Shown here: positions 25,974 to 34,008 of the stretch, in pieces | Position numbering within the stretch: the first letter of the stretch is position 1 | Layout of the letters: each line of letters opens with the position of its first letter | Source: Paenibacillus sp. FSL R10-2734 | Lineage (GTDB): Bacteria > Bacillota > Bacilli > Paenibacillales > Paenibacillaceae | NCBI RefSeq assembly: GCF_037963865.1 | Contig: NZ_CP150170.1 | Span: forward strand, 3,472,001 to 3,536,000 | Direction of reading: 5' to 3' | DNA length: 64,000 nt | Position numbers and translations under genes: made by a program | Notes under the pieces: generated by a model | Database searches by the model: none | What the model saw: the letters and a program-made list of their open reading frames with translations, nothing else | What the model was told of the DNA's origin: nothing

Positions 25974-26642
25974 TTGAATGAAAATAAAGGTACAGAAATA
26001 AAGCGTTCTTCAAAAGCAGAAAAGATTTTACCTCAGATCAATAGTAAAACTAAGCTAGGCGACTTACGAAAAATCGCAAAGGACATTAAAAAAGATCACG
26101 AACTAGCTATGGAACTTTGGTCAACCGAAGAGTTTTTGCCCAGACTATTGGCAATCTTAATTATGGATAAAAAACTTCTTTCACAAGAAGTGCTAAATAA
26201 GCTTGATAAGGATATGCAGACTTACACTTTTGATGAGCGAAATAACTTAATGGATTGGTTAATGGCTAATCAGCTCACCAAAGACAAAAAGACAATTTCA
26301 TTGATGGAGTCATGGGAAAATAGCCCTTCTGCTCTTCAAAGGCGAGCTTTCTGGTATTATCAAGCGCGATTGAGATGGACTGGACAAACACCGCCTGATA
26401 ACACCGCAGACTTACTATCTACATTAGAAGCTAATATTACGCAGGAAGAACCAGAAGTTCAATGGGTTATGAATTTCACCGCAGGCTGGATAGGCGTTTA
26501 TGATGAAAAGAATCGTGCACGTTGTATTAAACTTGGTGAGAAAACGGGTCTTTACAAAGATGAAATAGTAGCAAAAGGATGTACTCCCAGCTATTTACCG
26601 CAGTTTATTACGATTGAAGTTAACAAACGACAAAATAATTAG
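25974..26642 (+). CDS. AlkD-like DNA alkylation repair protein (HEAT-repeat)
   Basis: 222 residues, all-helical, of the short DNA-alkylation-repair type. Recognisable parts are LWSTEEFLPRLLAILIMDKK, QRRAFWYYQARLRW and the C-terminal QWVMNFTAGWIGVYD...CIKLGEKTGLYKDE. The TTG at 25974 is nine bases after AAAGGAG (25958-25964), while the TTG at 25965 directly abuts it, so 25974 is the start. It probably excises alkylated bases. The gene has its own promoter and low GC. Confidence 0.8.
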   Translation: MNENKGTEIKRSSKAEKILPQINSKTKLGDLRKIAKDIKKDHELAMELWSTEEFLPRLLAILIMDKKLLSQEVLNKLDKDMQTYTFDERNNLMDWLMANQLTKDKKTISLMESWENSPSALQRRAFWYYQARLRWTGQTPPDNTADLLSTLEANITQEEPEVQWVMNFTAGWIGVYDEKNRARCIKLGEKTGLYKDEIVAKGCTPSYLPQFITIEVNKRQNN

Positions 26643-26785
26643 TTACCTTAACCGAAAATATAGTTTTAGCTACATACAAACTATTTAATGAAGAAATAAA
26701 GCAACATACGCTACGTAGTTCGATTTGGAAATATGAAGATTTAAAATGGAAAATGGTATTCCATCAAGGAACACCAATCATTTAA
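26642..26785 (+). pseudogene. C-terminal remnant of a SnoaL/DUF4440-like protein
   Basis: The frame gives LATYKLFNEEI...LRSSIWKYEDLKWKMVFHQG-TPII, the typical end of a nuclear-transport-factor-2-like (DUF4440) protein. The N-terminal two thirds are missing, and there is no start or ribosome site. It ends inside the left edge of a dispersed repeat copy. Confidence 0.6.
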
Positions 26786-26871
26786 GCTAACGAGACACGT
26801 TTGTTCAATAGAAGACAAGAAGGCAACAGGTAACTTGATCGGCGGCCTTTGTTCAACTAAAGGGCAGTTTT
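26782..26871 (+). repeat. Dispersed structured repeat, copy 1
   Basis: TTAAGCTAACGAGACACG, then GAAGGCAACAGG...GATCGGCGGCC followed by TTTG, then AACTAAAGGGCAG. This is the three-part layout of the repeat family also present at 27.1, 56.7-58.7 and 61.8-63.5 kb. The truncated DUF6678 gene starts at its right edge. Confidence 0.65.
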
Positions 26872-26881
26872 GTACAACTAT

Positions 26882-27136
26882 GCCATTCCAACCAAATGGA
26901 GGACTAAAGACATTGTTACTGGCTATATCAGCTTTTGGGATGGAGATTGGTATTACCATTTTTCAGAAGGTGGCTACAAAGTTATCGAGTGGTTAGAAAT
27001 TCATGCTGAAGATGACTCGATAAAAACTGATTTAATTCAAATTCTGAAAAAAATACATGTGCCAGGTGAAATAATTACCGACTCCATCAAAATTTATGGA
27101 TATACCAAAACTAATGAATTCGTTGATTATATTTGA
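26882..27136 (+). pseudogene. DUF6678-like protein lacking its N-terminus
   Basis: About 80 residues: TKWRTKDIVTGYISFWDGDW, YHFSEGGYKVIEWLEI and the end VPGEIITDSIKIYGY fit DUF6678-type proteins. The expected first 20 or so residues are replaced by the repeat element at 26782-26871, and no ribosome site is present. Probably a remnant, though most of the domain is intact. Confidence 0.5.
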
Positions 27137-27138
27137 GT

Positions 27139-27240
27139 AATTACGCTAACGTGAAACGATAGCTCAATAAACACGAAAAGGCAGCAGATCAATCAACGAG
27201 ATCGGCTGCCTTTTCTCAATTAAAGCGAGAGCTGGGCAGT
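27139..27240 (+). repeat. Dispersed structured repeat, copy 2
   Basis: Left hairpin CGCTAACG-TGAAA-CGATAGCT. The second hairpin GGCAGCAGATC...GATCGGCTGCC is followed by TTTT (terminator-like). The right end is AATTAAAGCGAGAGCTGGGCAG. It separates the DUF6678 remnant from the DinB remnant. Confidence 0.75.
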
Positions 27241-27279
27241 ATGATCAATAGAACCAAAATTGAAGGAGGATTAACTAGG

Positions 27280-27696
27280 ATGCTTTACGATTTACAAGGT
27301 GAAGCAAATATGTCACCAATTGTGGGAATGTTATATTCCGCTGTGTAAGAAAATAGCCAAAGACTACAATTAATCACTGATAGCATGACGTAAGTAGAAG
27401 TAGATTACAAGAGTCCAAAATAATAGGCTCCGATGGTCAAAGGTAAGTCTTTGAATACACTAATGTCTGACTATGAAAGTGTGTTGATAATCGTGAAAGA
27501 TACATGCACACAATTGAAGGATGCTGATCTAGATAAAGTTGTGAATTTCGGCCATGAAAATGAAAAACAAGCAACTATTCGCTGGGGATTATGGCATATG
27601 GCTGACCATAGTCGCTATCATCAAGCGCATATTAATCTGCTGAGGAAGTGGCACAAAACCTGCGAATGTGCAGGAATATTACTCATTTATGAATAG
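27280..27696 (+). pseudogene. DinB/YfiT-like protein, multiply broken
   Basis: It starts well (GGAGG, then ATG 27280) with MLYDLQGEANMSPIVGMLYS, followed by in-frame stops near 27346, 27388 and 27420. It resumes as SLNTLMSDYESVLIIVKD and QATIRWGLWHMADHSRYHQA, the DinB helical bundle with its metal-binding His residues. An internal segment of about 50 residues is missing, and the end is frameshifted (WHKTCECAGILL). Confidence 0.8.
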
Positions 27697-27902
27697 TAAG
27701 TTTCGTCTAAGTAAGGATACCTGTAGATTCGTCTTTACGATAAGCAGGTTGGATATTGCTTCATAGAACCCCCTTTCTTTTATGATCTAGTACCGCAAGA
27801 AACTTCCCTGATACTCCGGAATATTATCCTTAACGTGATAAAGTTAACCGCTTACAATTCCAAGGGCAAGTATAATTTCATAAAATGAGTTTTTGCTCAT
27901 AA
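27697..27902 (+). other. Unassigned intergenic stretch
   Basis: No ORF with codon character, no promoter and no hairpin with a T-tract was found. It is presumably the scar where the first half of the DUF5054 gene was lost. Confidence 0.4.
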
Positions 27903-29539
27903 GCAGAACAAATACCAGAAGTATTCTTATGGAGAAATACGGATGGTTCTGAAATCGTTGTTCAGTATAGTAAAGATTATGGTTCTTCCTTCCAGATAGA
28001 TGGACTGAAAGATGTATTATATTTTGCACATACTCATGATAATCATGGGCCTTCATCCGTTGACCAAATTGAGCAGCAATTCAAGGAGCTCAGAGCAATC
28101 TATCCCAATGCGGTTATTGAAGCATCGACTTTGGATCGTTATGCCGAAAAAATATGGGAACATCGGAGTTCTCTCCCCGTAGTGGAACAGGAAATTGGGG
28201 ACAGTTGAATTCATGGCGTAGCCTCTGATCCTTACAAAATCGCTTGTTATCGAGAACTGCTGCGACTCCGAAACAAATGGCTGTCAGATGGTACATGGAC
28301 GATTGGGGATGAAGTGTATAAAGCATTCTGCGATGGGCTTATCATGATCCCTGAGCATACTTGGGGCATAGATATAAAACGTTATTTATCTGACTATGCT
28401 CATTTTGAGAAAAAGGATTTCCAAGCTGCCCGTAACCTAGATAAGGTGGATACTACATTGAATCCGATGGAGTATCAATATCAGGAACAATATGTGAATA
28501 CTGAAATTATAGACATGTTTCATGAAACAGCAGAAGCGAAGTATACTTCACGTTCGTATAGCTTAATGGAGCGTTCCTGGAATGAACAAAGAGAATACTT
28601 GCAGCAGGCGATATCCGCACTCCATCCGGAGCGGAAACTTGAAGCGGAAGCTGTTATAAGGCAGATCAAACCTATTCGTTCATCAGAATTCACTGGAACA
28701 ACGGAATTATTCGCCGATGAACCTTATCAGCTTGGTAAATTCCAGGTTGTTTTTACAATTGAAGGTTCAATAAGTGGTCTTAAAGATCCCACGGGGAGAG
28801 AATGGGCAGGCACTGCAAATCCGATCGGGCTGTTCACCTCTGAAACCTTCTCGCAGGAAGACTATGATCGTTGGTTCCGTGAATATCATGTTCGATGGAA
28901 CAGACGCATTTTTGGGCAGTTGGAGATTTTGGCAAACCCGGCATGGAGCTGACATCAGAGTGGATTACCCATCAGTCGATTACACCCAGACTAGTATCTA
29001 TCTTCCATCGGCATACAGATGTAGGCGATATTGTATACCTGAAGCTGAAGATGCCGAAGAAAGTAGTCGTGGAGATGGGAGCACCAAGAGAACTTAACCT
29101 TGAATATCTCTTCTATACGGACTCCAATACGATAGAAGTAAATTTGAAAGGGTTTGATAAGGATGCACACCGTCTGCCTGAAGCTTCTTAGTTTACGATC
29201 AATCCTGCTGTAGATAATCCGAATCAGTGGAAGCTAGACAAATTAGGACAGCTTCTGTCTCCACTTGAGGTAGTTAAAGGTGGCAATCGAAATATGCATG
29301 CGGTTAACGAAGGCATGTTCTACCAAGGTGCGGATGGAGAAGTTTCAATAGAAACGTTGGATGCGACATTGGTATGCCCGGGAGAGCGCAAATTATTACA
29401 ATTTGACCATACATTTTCGTCACTTGAGGGCGGAATGCATATGAATTTGCATAACAATATATGGGGAACCAATTTCCGCGCATGGTACGAAGAAGATGCA
29501 CAATTTAGATTCAAATTGAAATTTTTGTCTTATCTTTAG
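27903..29539 (+). pseudogene. DUF5054 (GH38-like) glycosidase, C-terminal half, broken
   Basis: Conceptual translation gives the family's C-terminal part: VLYFAHTHDNHGPSSVDQ, IHGVASDPYKIACYRELL, PEHTWGIDIKRYL, FWAVGDFGKPGMEL and GTNFRAWYEEDAQFRF. Disruptions are TGA at 28206-28208 where Trp is expected (GDS-stop-IHGVASD), a frameshift near 28900, and TAG at 29189-29191 (EAS-stop-FTINPA). About the first half of the protein is absent. The breaks are simple point changes, so inactivation is probably recent. It lies 26 bp upstream of an intact GH42 gene, its likely former operon partner. Confidence 0.85.
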
Positions 29540-29565
29540 CCAGTTGAACATGGGAGTTGTGCTAA

Positions 29566-31659
29566 ATGAATGAACATTGGATGAAGAAGGCAACTGATTG
29601 TATCGGATGCCAAATCTGGATCGAGCCCGATGAAACAAGAGAGCGCGTAGAAGCTTTATTTCAAGAGGCACAGAAGAGTGGGATTGGCTGGGTTCGTATT
29701 TTTTTGATGTGGCCGTGGATAGAAGAAGTGCCTGGTATGTGGAACTTTGATTTGTTCGATTATGTATTCGATGCAGCTAACAAGTATGGGTTACGGATCA
29801 AAGCAACATTAACCGCAAATTCCGGCCCTTGGCATATCGGTACGCCTTCTCTTCTTCATTCGCATACGGGATTTTTATCACCAGAGCAGAGAGTCCCTAT
29901 GCGAAATTATATTGTTCAGTGTATCAGCCGATATAAGGATCACCCTGCTCTTGGTCAATGGATCGTATGGAACGAGCCGACTTCAGGCAATGATCGAACG
30001 GAAGAAGCGTTACAGCATTGGCAAGCCTGGTTAAGCCTGTACTATAATCGTGATATTCATAAACTAAATAAACGTTGGCGAACAGGATATTCATCATTCA
30101 ATGATGTTCCTTTTCCAGAGGATATTTTGCATCCAGATCATAAAAATCAAGCCTGGAACAGTTACGGACCGTGGTTATTGGATTGGCAAAGCAGGGCGTC
30201 TTGGCTACAGAGCGAACTGCAATGGATTTGTGATGTTATTCGTGAATTAGATAAAAAAACAGAAACTTGCATGAATCCAATTCCATTAATGGACAATCAA
30301 GCTGCTGGGGGCATTCAATTGGATAAGATGGCCCAAATTGTAGACGTGGTTGGTGCCAGCTATCACCCAGCATGGAACTTTACATTCGCGAACAGGGCAC
30401 ATTTTCCAGCACTGATGTCAATTGGGGTGCGCAAGCAAGCTGCGACTTTACATGTGCAAAGGGTGGAGGTAACCGAGGTACAGACCGGCAATACGTTAGT
30501 ATCATCGAACCGTCCTTGTGAAGCATCTGCTGGCGAGATTGCCCGATATTTTTTAGCCAATTTGGCTGCAGGAGCGGAAACCGTAACAGGCTGGCTTTTG
30601 AATACGAGGAGCTGTGATTTTGAGGCTGGGGATTGGGGTTTGTTAGATGATATCGATCAACAATCCCCGCGAAGTGAAATGTTATGCAAAGTCCGCGACC
30701 GATTGGCGTATTCATTCTCCCACACAGGTGCATGGCAGGGCTCGCAGCCGCGTGCTTGGGTTGGATATTCTGCGTATTCACAGGCGATTGAATGGACTGA
30801 AAGTTTATTTATGCCGAAGGTTCCAGGAAGATCGAGTAATGATAACGCACATGGCTCGGCACTTTTGACGGCCCAATTGATGGAATGCGGCGTTGACACC
30901 ATTATGTCGCGAATTGAGGATCTCCCTTTGGAGGGCAAGGAAGGAGGATTAATTGTACTTTCTCATGTCGTAGCACTTGAACAGGAGCAAGCTGATCGGC
31001 TTCTGGACTTTGTCCAGACTGGCGGGACACTTATCTTCGATGCTACAACAGGTAGGAAAGATCACGATGCTAGATTACAACGCCCATGGCCTGGCGGTTT
31101 GTCAGAACAAATAGGAATGCGAGCAATGGATTTGCATACAATACCTTCGGGTTATAAAGTATTGTTCGAAGGACAGGTGGAGCTTGGAACATGGATTGCC
31201 GTACGAAACAGGCCCCTATTTGTCGAAGGCATGGGATGGAAACCATGGAGAGAACTTCGTTTTGAAATGGATGACGAGCCCTGTATATGGGACAGACCTT
31301 ATGGGCTTGGTAAAATCATCTTTGTTAACGGACTGTTAGGACCATCCTTAATTTACAATCAAGAATCATCGAATATAGCAAAATACATTTTTAACCGAGC
31401 AGCAACATCAATTATCCACAATATAAGACCGATTCCAAATGAGTACCCAACTTATATTATTCCAGTTCAAGTTGAGAACGGAGAGCTTACAGCGATCTTT
31501 TCCAGTGATTTACTTGAAAGAAAAGGTAAATTAATACGTTTGCAAGCGGAATCGGGTACGTATTTGGATTTATGGACGGGCGAAGAAATTGAAGTTAACG
31601 GTTTTGGAGAAGTTGCACTACCAGCACATGAAGGTGTTGTTCTTTTGTGGAAAAAATGA
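29566..31659 (+). CDS. GH42-type beta-galactosidase-like glycosidase
   Basis: 697 residues with no signal peptide. The N-terminal barrel contains the acid/base Glu137 in IVWNEPTSG and the probable nucleophile Glu304 in VTEVQTGNT. A trimerisation domain follows (TAQLMECGVDT, LIVLSHVVALEQEQADRL, GGTLIFDATTG), and a C-terminal beta domain ends in GVVLLWKK. It opens with CIGCQIWIEPDETRERVEAL, as in GH42 members outside the lacZ-like core. It was the second gene after the broken DUF5054 gene, so it may now lack its original promoter. Confidence 0.85.
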   Translation: MNEHWMKKATDCIGCQIWIEPDETRERVEALFQEAQKSGIGWVRIFLMWPWIEEVPGMWNFDLFDYVFDAANKYGLRIKATLTANSGPWHIGTPSLLHSHTGFLSPEQRVPMRNYIVQCISRYKDHPALGQWIVWNEPTSGNDRTEEALQHWQAWLSLYYNRDIHKLNKRWRTGYSSFNDVPFPEDILHPDHKNQAWNSYGPWLLDWQSRASWLQSELQWICDVIRELDKKTETCMNPIPLMDNQAAGGIQLDKMAQIVDVVGASYHPAWNFTFANRAHFPALMSIGVRKQAATLHVQRVEVTEVQTGNTLVSSNRPCEASAGEIARYFLANLAAGAETVTGWLLNTRSCDFEAGDWGLLDDIDQQSPRSEMLCKVRDRLAYSFSHTGAWQGSQPRAWVGYSAYSQAIEWTESLFMPKVPGRSSNDNAHGSALLTAQLMECGVDTIMSRIEDLPLEGKEGGLIVLSHVVALEQEQADRLLDFVQTGGTLIFDATTGRKDHDARLQRPWPGGLSEQIGMRAMDLHTIPSGYKVLFEGQVELGTWIAVRNRPLFVEGMGWKPWRELRFEMDDEPCIWDRPYGLGKIIFVNGLLGPSLIYNQESSNIAKYIFNRAATSIIHNIRPIPNEYPTYIIPVQVENGELTAIFSSDLLERKGKLIRLQAESGTYLDLWTGEEIEVNGFGEVALPAHEGVVLLWKK

Positions 31660-31822
31660 CTCTGTGACCAGAATTTATAGAAGAAATTACCCGAGCTCAA
31701 AAAGATTTTTCTTTGTATATAATGGGGAATTAGTATTTTACGAAAGTGCAGATTTGTTTAAAAATTCTTTATTGAATTTCCCTATTCTTATTGTTAATCT
31801 AATCAATAGAGATGCATTTATT

Positions 31823-32026
31823 ATGAGATCGAAGTTAGTCTTGATTGAGGGATTGCCAGGATCCGGAAAAACAACAACTGCCCAACTCGTTCATGAAATT
31901 CTTACTGAAATGAACATTCCATCCCAGCTGTTTTTAGAAGAGGATCTGGAACATCCTGCTGATTATGATGGAGTCGCTTTTTTTAAGAAAAATGAGTGGG
32001 ATGAATTATTAAGTACACATGAAAAT
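31823..32026 (+). pseudogene. N-terminal fragment of a P-loop nucleotide kinase
   Basis: The fragment MRSKLVLIEGLPGSGKTTTA (Walker A), QLFLEEDLEHPADYDGVAFF is the start of an AAA-type kinase normally near 280 residues. After about 65 residues the sequence jumps, without a stop, into a piece of an ABC exporter gene at GGCAGCATCAGCG. No ribosome site precedes the ATG. Confidence 0.75.
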
Positions 32027-32028
32027 GG

Positions 32029-32319
32029 CAGCATCAGCGTATTGTCATAGCGAGGGCGCTGATCGGCAATCCGCGTATTCTAATCTTCGACGAAGCGACA
32101 AGTGCGCTCGATAACGAATCCGAGAAGACGATTCAGCGAAATATGAGCACGATACTCAAAGATCGAACGACACTCATCATTGCTAACCGACTGGGCACGA
32201 TTCGTCAGGCTGACCGTATTCTCGTACTTGAACAAGGTGTTATTGCAGAGTCAGGTACTCATGAGCAAATGGTGAATAAAGGACTTTATTACATGCTGGT
32301 TAGTCAGCCGTTAGAATAA
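32029..32319 (+). pseudogene. C-terminal fragment of an ABC exporter ATPase domain
   Basis: The frame QHQRIVIARALIGNPRILIF continues DEATSALDNESEK, then LIIANRLGTIRQADRILVLE and HEQMVNKGLYYMLV to TAA 32317-32319. It starts exactly inside the LSGGQ signature, so everything upstream (membrane domain, Walker A) is gone. The type is that of fused ABC exporters (MsbA/bacteriocin exporter-like). A terminator follows. Confidence 0.85.
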
Positions 32320-32328
32320 CCAAAACTT

Positions 32329-32360
32329 AGACCCATCAGCACACTGCTGAGGGTCTCTTT
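32329..32360 (+). terminator. Intrinsic terminator
   Basis: AGACCC-A-TCAGCA, loop CAC, TGCTGA-GGGTCT, then CTTTG: a long stem with one bulge. It was the terminator of the lost ABC gene. Confidence 0.75.
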
Positions 32361-32712
32361 GTGCTATGAACTGAACGCTAGCGCGTATTATTTAAATTAT
32401 GGTGGTGCAGCAGGTGGGGTGCTTTATATTGTCGAGGTTGAACAAATTCAGACTGGTGATAAGATAAAGGTATATTCAAGTGAACATAAAGATGATTTTT
32501 CGTTATCTTGGAAATCTTCTGATATCCTTTCTATAAAAAATGAAACTCCAAAATATAATGAATATCGAAACATTGAATTAAATGTAAATACGGATATATA
32601 TGAAGAATCAGGAGCTGCCTGCCGAAGTCTATTGCTTAAAGAGAAATTCGAAAATTGCTACTATGCGGAGGATATTAAGGTGCCTCTTATTTATAAGCTA
32701 CTTGGTTTTTGA
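32359..32712 (+). pseudogene. C-terminal part of a DUF5412-like lipoprotein/membrane protein
   Basis: About 110 residues: AYYLNYGGAAGGVLYIVEVE, DFSLSWKSSDILSIKN, ELNVNTDIYEESGAACRSL. Such proteins normally begin with a membrane anchor and an SPDGK-type motif, both absent. The readable homology starts directly after the preceding terminator, so the frame has no proper start or ribosome site. Family assignment is tentative. Confidence 0.5.
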
Positions 32713-32723
32713 ACTAAGGAATA

Positions 32724-32859
32724 ATTATTGGGAAAGTTTCCCTAATAATGTGAGATTTATCGTGCTCCAAGTGATAATTAGGGAAAATCTCCCTCATTAT
32801 CGAGGCAATTCATTCATAAAGAGGGTATCTTCGTATATATTAGGGAGGATTTCCCTAAT
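32724..32859. repeat. Array of three imperfect palindromes (TTAGGGA...TCCCTAA)
   Basis: Units are 32724-32749 (ATTATTGGGAAAGTTTCCCTAATAAT in two arms around 32736), 32773-32801 (GATAATTAGGGA...TCCCTCATTATC) and 32839-32859 (ATTAGGGA...TTCCCTAAT). Centres are near 32736, 32787 and 32849, so spacing is 51 and 62 bp. The spacers are unrelated to each other. The units can form hairpins, but none has a T-tract. Confidence 0.75.
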
Positions 32860-32946
32860 CCGCAAAGTGTGTAGATTCTAAGTCTAAAACCTCCCACCAG
32901 AAGCAAACTAGAATTATTTACTCTGTTACGAGGTTTTCTAATACTG

Positions 32947-33819
32947 TTATTTTCCTTGCGTGCCTTCTAAAAGTCGCATCTTCATAACCCCAGGCGTACA
33001 GCCATAAGTATTTCGGAAAATTCTTATAAAATAATTCGTCTCCATACCAAGCTGAAGCGCAATATCCTGAACGAGAATATCATCATTCTCCGTCATTAAC
33101 TGTATCGCACGCTCTAGCCGCAAATTCTGCAGATACTTATGTGGAGTTACGGCATATTCCTGTACGAACAGACGCTGAAAATGCTGCACGGAATAACCCA
33201 CAGCAGTAGCGAGATTGGAGATAAGTAGTGGCTCAGTATAATGCTCGTTAATAAGTTCAACGGCTTTAGTCAACGCTTCATTACGAACAGATTCAAGCTC
33301 CAAGCGGCTCCCTATGGTGTGAGTAGTTTCGTTACGACGTAGCATTAAAAGTAATCGATACAAGGTAATGGATAGATCCTCCATCCCGTGGTCATCTTGT
33401 CGAATAGCCGTCTGAGCGTTAACCGTATGCCAGATCTGAGCGATTTCCTCCCAACATTGATCAAAACGTGCAAGACGATAGGGTACAGAAGGGAGGAGCC
33501 CGATGCTCTCCAGCATTCCTTGCGACTGACTCCCTTCGATTCCGATGAAACCCACATGCCATGGTTCAAGAGAAGTAGGGAAATATTCATGTCCGCGATC
33601 TGGGGGGAAGGCGAATGCCATTCCAGGCTCTAGAATTATTTCATTGCCGCTCTCCAGATCACGAAATAAACCAGTTCCGGTGCGGATCAGAAAGATCTGG
33701 TGTACAGGGAATCCAGTAGGGCGCACATGATAAAATTGTATATGACGACCTACGGAGTAGGGATATAAGGGAAGCGTCCCAGTGTCGCGCGGCAGTTCTA
33801 CTAGAGAAAAAGGAAGCAG
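32947..33819 (-). CDS. AraC-family transcriptional regulator (cupin sensor)
   Basis: About 290 residues. The N-terminal cupin-like domain contains HQIFLIRTGTGLFR and PGMAFAFPPDRGHEY. The C-terminal AraC double HTH is NLATAVGYSVQHFQRLFVQEY and ALQLGMETNYFIRIFRNTYG. The first standard start (GTG 33726) would cut off the beginning of the cupin domain (LPLYPYSVGRHIQFYH). The frame is open to 33825, and AGGTGA lies just before a CTG at 33819, so a non-ATG start is likely. It is divergent from the GH42 gene it probably controls. Confidence 0.82.
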   Translation of the reverse strand: MLPFSLVELPRDTGTLPLYPYSVGRHIQFYHVRPTGFPVHQIFLIRTGTGLFRDLESGNEIILEPGMAFAFPPDRGHEYFPTSLEPWHVGFIGIEGSQSQGMLESIGLLPSVPYRLARFDQCWEEIAQIWHTVNAQTAIRQDDHGMEDLSITLYRLLLMLRRNETTHTIGSRLELESVRNEALTKAVELINEHYTEPLLISNLATAVGYSVQHFQRLFVQEYAVTPHKYLQNLRLERAIQLMTENDDILVQDIALQLGMETNYFIRIFRNTYGCTPGVMKMRLLEGTQGK

Positions 33820-33890
33820 TATAATTCACCTCATATTCATTTTGTGCTATCACCTTGAGACTATATTCCTAACGATAGATATGAATTTTC

Positions 33891-33907
33891 TACTATTATG
33901 AATAGTA
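33891..33907. promoter_or_regulatory. Inverted repeat in the AraC/GH42 divergent region
   Basis: TACTATT-ATG-AATAGTA is a perfect 7-bp inverted repeat overlapping a possible -10 (TATAAA, 33906-33911) about 100 bp upstream of the GH42 gene. It could be the operator of the AraC regulator. Confidence 0.4.
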
Positions 33908-34008
33908 TAAATGATGATTCGTGATATAGATAGCTTAAGCATCTAGCGTTTCATCAGAGAATAGTCCCATTCAATATATGGGCTGAACTGAGAGGATGAT
34001 CTTACACA

